A stretch of 6,461 nucleotides of DNA from positions 1 through 6,461 of the forward strand of contig QMXQ01000093.1 of the NCBI GenBank assembly GCA_003662205.1. Reading direction: 5' to 3'. The notes beneath the pieces were generated by a model. It was not told the DNA's origin, searched no databases, and saw only the letters and a program-made list of their open reading frames with translations. The stretch comes from Candidatus Bathyarchaeota archaeon. Lineage in GTDB: Archaea; Thermoproteota; Bathyarchaeia; TCS64. Below, one piece after another: positions 5,639 through 6,461 of the stretch; the first letter of the stretch is position 1; the number at the start of each line of letters is the position of its first letter. The position numbers and the translations under genes are program-made.

Positions 5639-6461
5639 ATGGGATTGTTTAGTCTGGGCGGCCTCGGGGACCTTCCGAGGCTTAGGGACTGCCGCAGGAG
5701 GAGGGCCTCAAGCCACGACAGAACGGGGGGCAACAGGGACTACGTCGTGATCCCCGAGGGCGCTACGCACCCGCTGGCGGAGATCAAGGGGGCGGGCTGC
5801 ATCAGGCATATCTGGGTCACCATCCGCTGCCAGGACCGGTGGTATCTGAGGAAGATCCTGCTCAGGATATATTGGGATGAGGAGCCTGAACCGAGCGTCG
5901 AGGTCCCCATCGGGGACTTCTTCGGCATAGGTCATGGGATGACACGCAACTACGTCTCCGCGCCCCTCCAGATGTCGCCGGAGGATGGGCGGGGCTTCAA
6001 CTGCTGGTGGCCGATGCCCTTCGGCGACGGCGCCCGCATCGAGGTGGAGAACCAGTGCGACGACGAGGTCCAGGCCCTCTACTACTACATCGACTACGAG
6101 GAGTACGACGAGCTGGAGCCGGGGCTGGGGCGGTTCCACGCGACGTGGCATAGGGAGAACCCGACCGACGGCATCCCGGAGGAGGGGCTGGAGAACAGGG
6201 AGTGGATGTTCGGAGGTGAGAACCCTGATGGCGCGGGGAACTACGTCATCTTGGAGGCGGAGGGGAAGGGCCACTACGTTGGCTGTCACGTTGACCTCCA
6301 CAACCTCCGGGAGACCGGGGAGTTCAACTGGTACGGCGAGGGGGACGACATGATCTTCATCGACGGCGAGCCCCTGCCGAGCATCGTCGGCACCGGCACC
6401 GAGGACTACTACGGCATGGCGTGGTGCCCCACCCAGGAGTACTGCGCCCCCTTCCACGGCC
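5639..6461 (+). CDS. DUF2961 family protein, GH172-related (3' end beyond the window)
   Basis: The first 274 residues are present and the frame is open to the right edge; the family is usually about 350-400 residues, so roughly the last quarter is missing. Family signatures are clear: RASSHDRTGGNRDYVVIPEG (residues 22-41), LAEIKGAGCIRHIWVTI (46-62), VEVPIGDFFGIGHG (87-100), FNCWWPMPF (120-128) and GTGTEDYYGMAW (251-262). Characterised DUF2961 members are glycoside hydrolases of family GH172 that act on furanosides such as alpha-fructofuranosides and D-arabinan. E255 in GTGTEDY is a good candidate catalytic glutamate, though I infer this. There is no signal peptide: the N-terminus MGLFSLGGLGDLPRLRD matches the conserved intracellular-type start, so action in the cytoplasm is likely. 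The ATG follows an in-frame TAG and has GCGAGG 8 bases upstream. The substrate is unknown. Confidence 0.88.
   Translation, partial: MGLFSLGGLGDLPRLRDCRRRRASSHDRTGGNRDYVVIPEGATHPLAEIKGAGCIRHIWVTIRCQDRWYLRKILLRIYWDEEPEPSVEVPIGDFFGIGHGMTRNYVSAPLQMSPEDGRGFNCWWPMPFGDGARIEVENQCDDEVQALYYYIDYEEYDELEPGLGRFHATWHRENPTDGIPEEGLENREWMFGGENPDGAGNYVILEAEGKGHYVGCHVDLHNLRETGEFNWYGEGDDMIFIDGEPLPSIVGTGTEDYYGMAWCPTQEYCAPFHG

Noticed and set aside
5708..6457. A 249-codon minus-strand open frame opposite the DUF2961 gene
   Set aside because: Its V/L/P/D/R-rich translation is the antisense of a clear DUF2961 sequence. The plus frame carries the family motifs.

Overview
The window most likely comes from an archaeon with a GC-rich genome that runs a methanofuran/tetrahydromethanopterin C1 pathway: a methanogen relative, or a lineage such as Bathyarchaeia that uses the archaeal Wood-Ljungdahl methyl branch. 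The evidence is a complete catalytic formylmethanofuran dehydrogenase core, TATA-type promoters about 25 bases ahead of the starts, and a nearly leaderless TTG-start gene. The exact lineage cannot be fixed from this sequence.

The minus strand from 4493 down to the left edge is one tightly packed operon, read fwdD, fwdB, fwdA, ftr, fwdC; fwdC runs off the window. Every junction is a 4-base overlap, an abutment or a 1-base gap, and each internal start has a strong purine-rich Shine-Dalgarno site, so the five genes should be translationally coupled. Fwd reduces CO2 to formate at the FwdB/FwdD metal-pterin site. FwdA condenses formate with methanofuran, with FwdC as partner. Ftr then moves the formyl group to tetrahydromethanopterin, so the operon encodes the first two steps of the pathway (both reversible). 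The B-A-ftr-C order matches that of the bacterial fhcBADC formyltransferase/hydrolase operon, but here the redox-active residues are intact.

At 4494-4605 a short divergent promoter region separates this operon from two plus-strand genes. A 7-bp perfect inverted repeat brackets the plus-strand TATA box. The first plus-strand gene (4606-5523) is an AlkA-like helix-hairpin-helix DNA glycosylase that starts with TTG. A 115-base gap follows, holding a nested inverted repeat and a second TATA-like promoter. After it comes a DUF2961 (GH172-related) gene from 5639 to the right edge, truncated by the window. The two plus-strand genes have no obvious functional tie to the C1 operon.

I saw no tRNA, rRNA, CRISPR array, insertion sequence or origin. 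The very long open frames antisense to the fwd genes are by-products of GC-rich codon usage.
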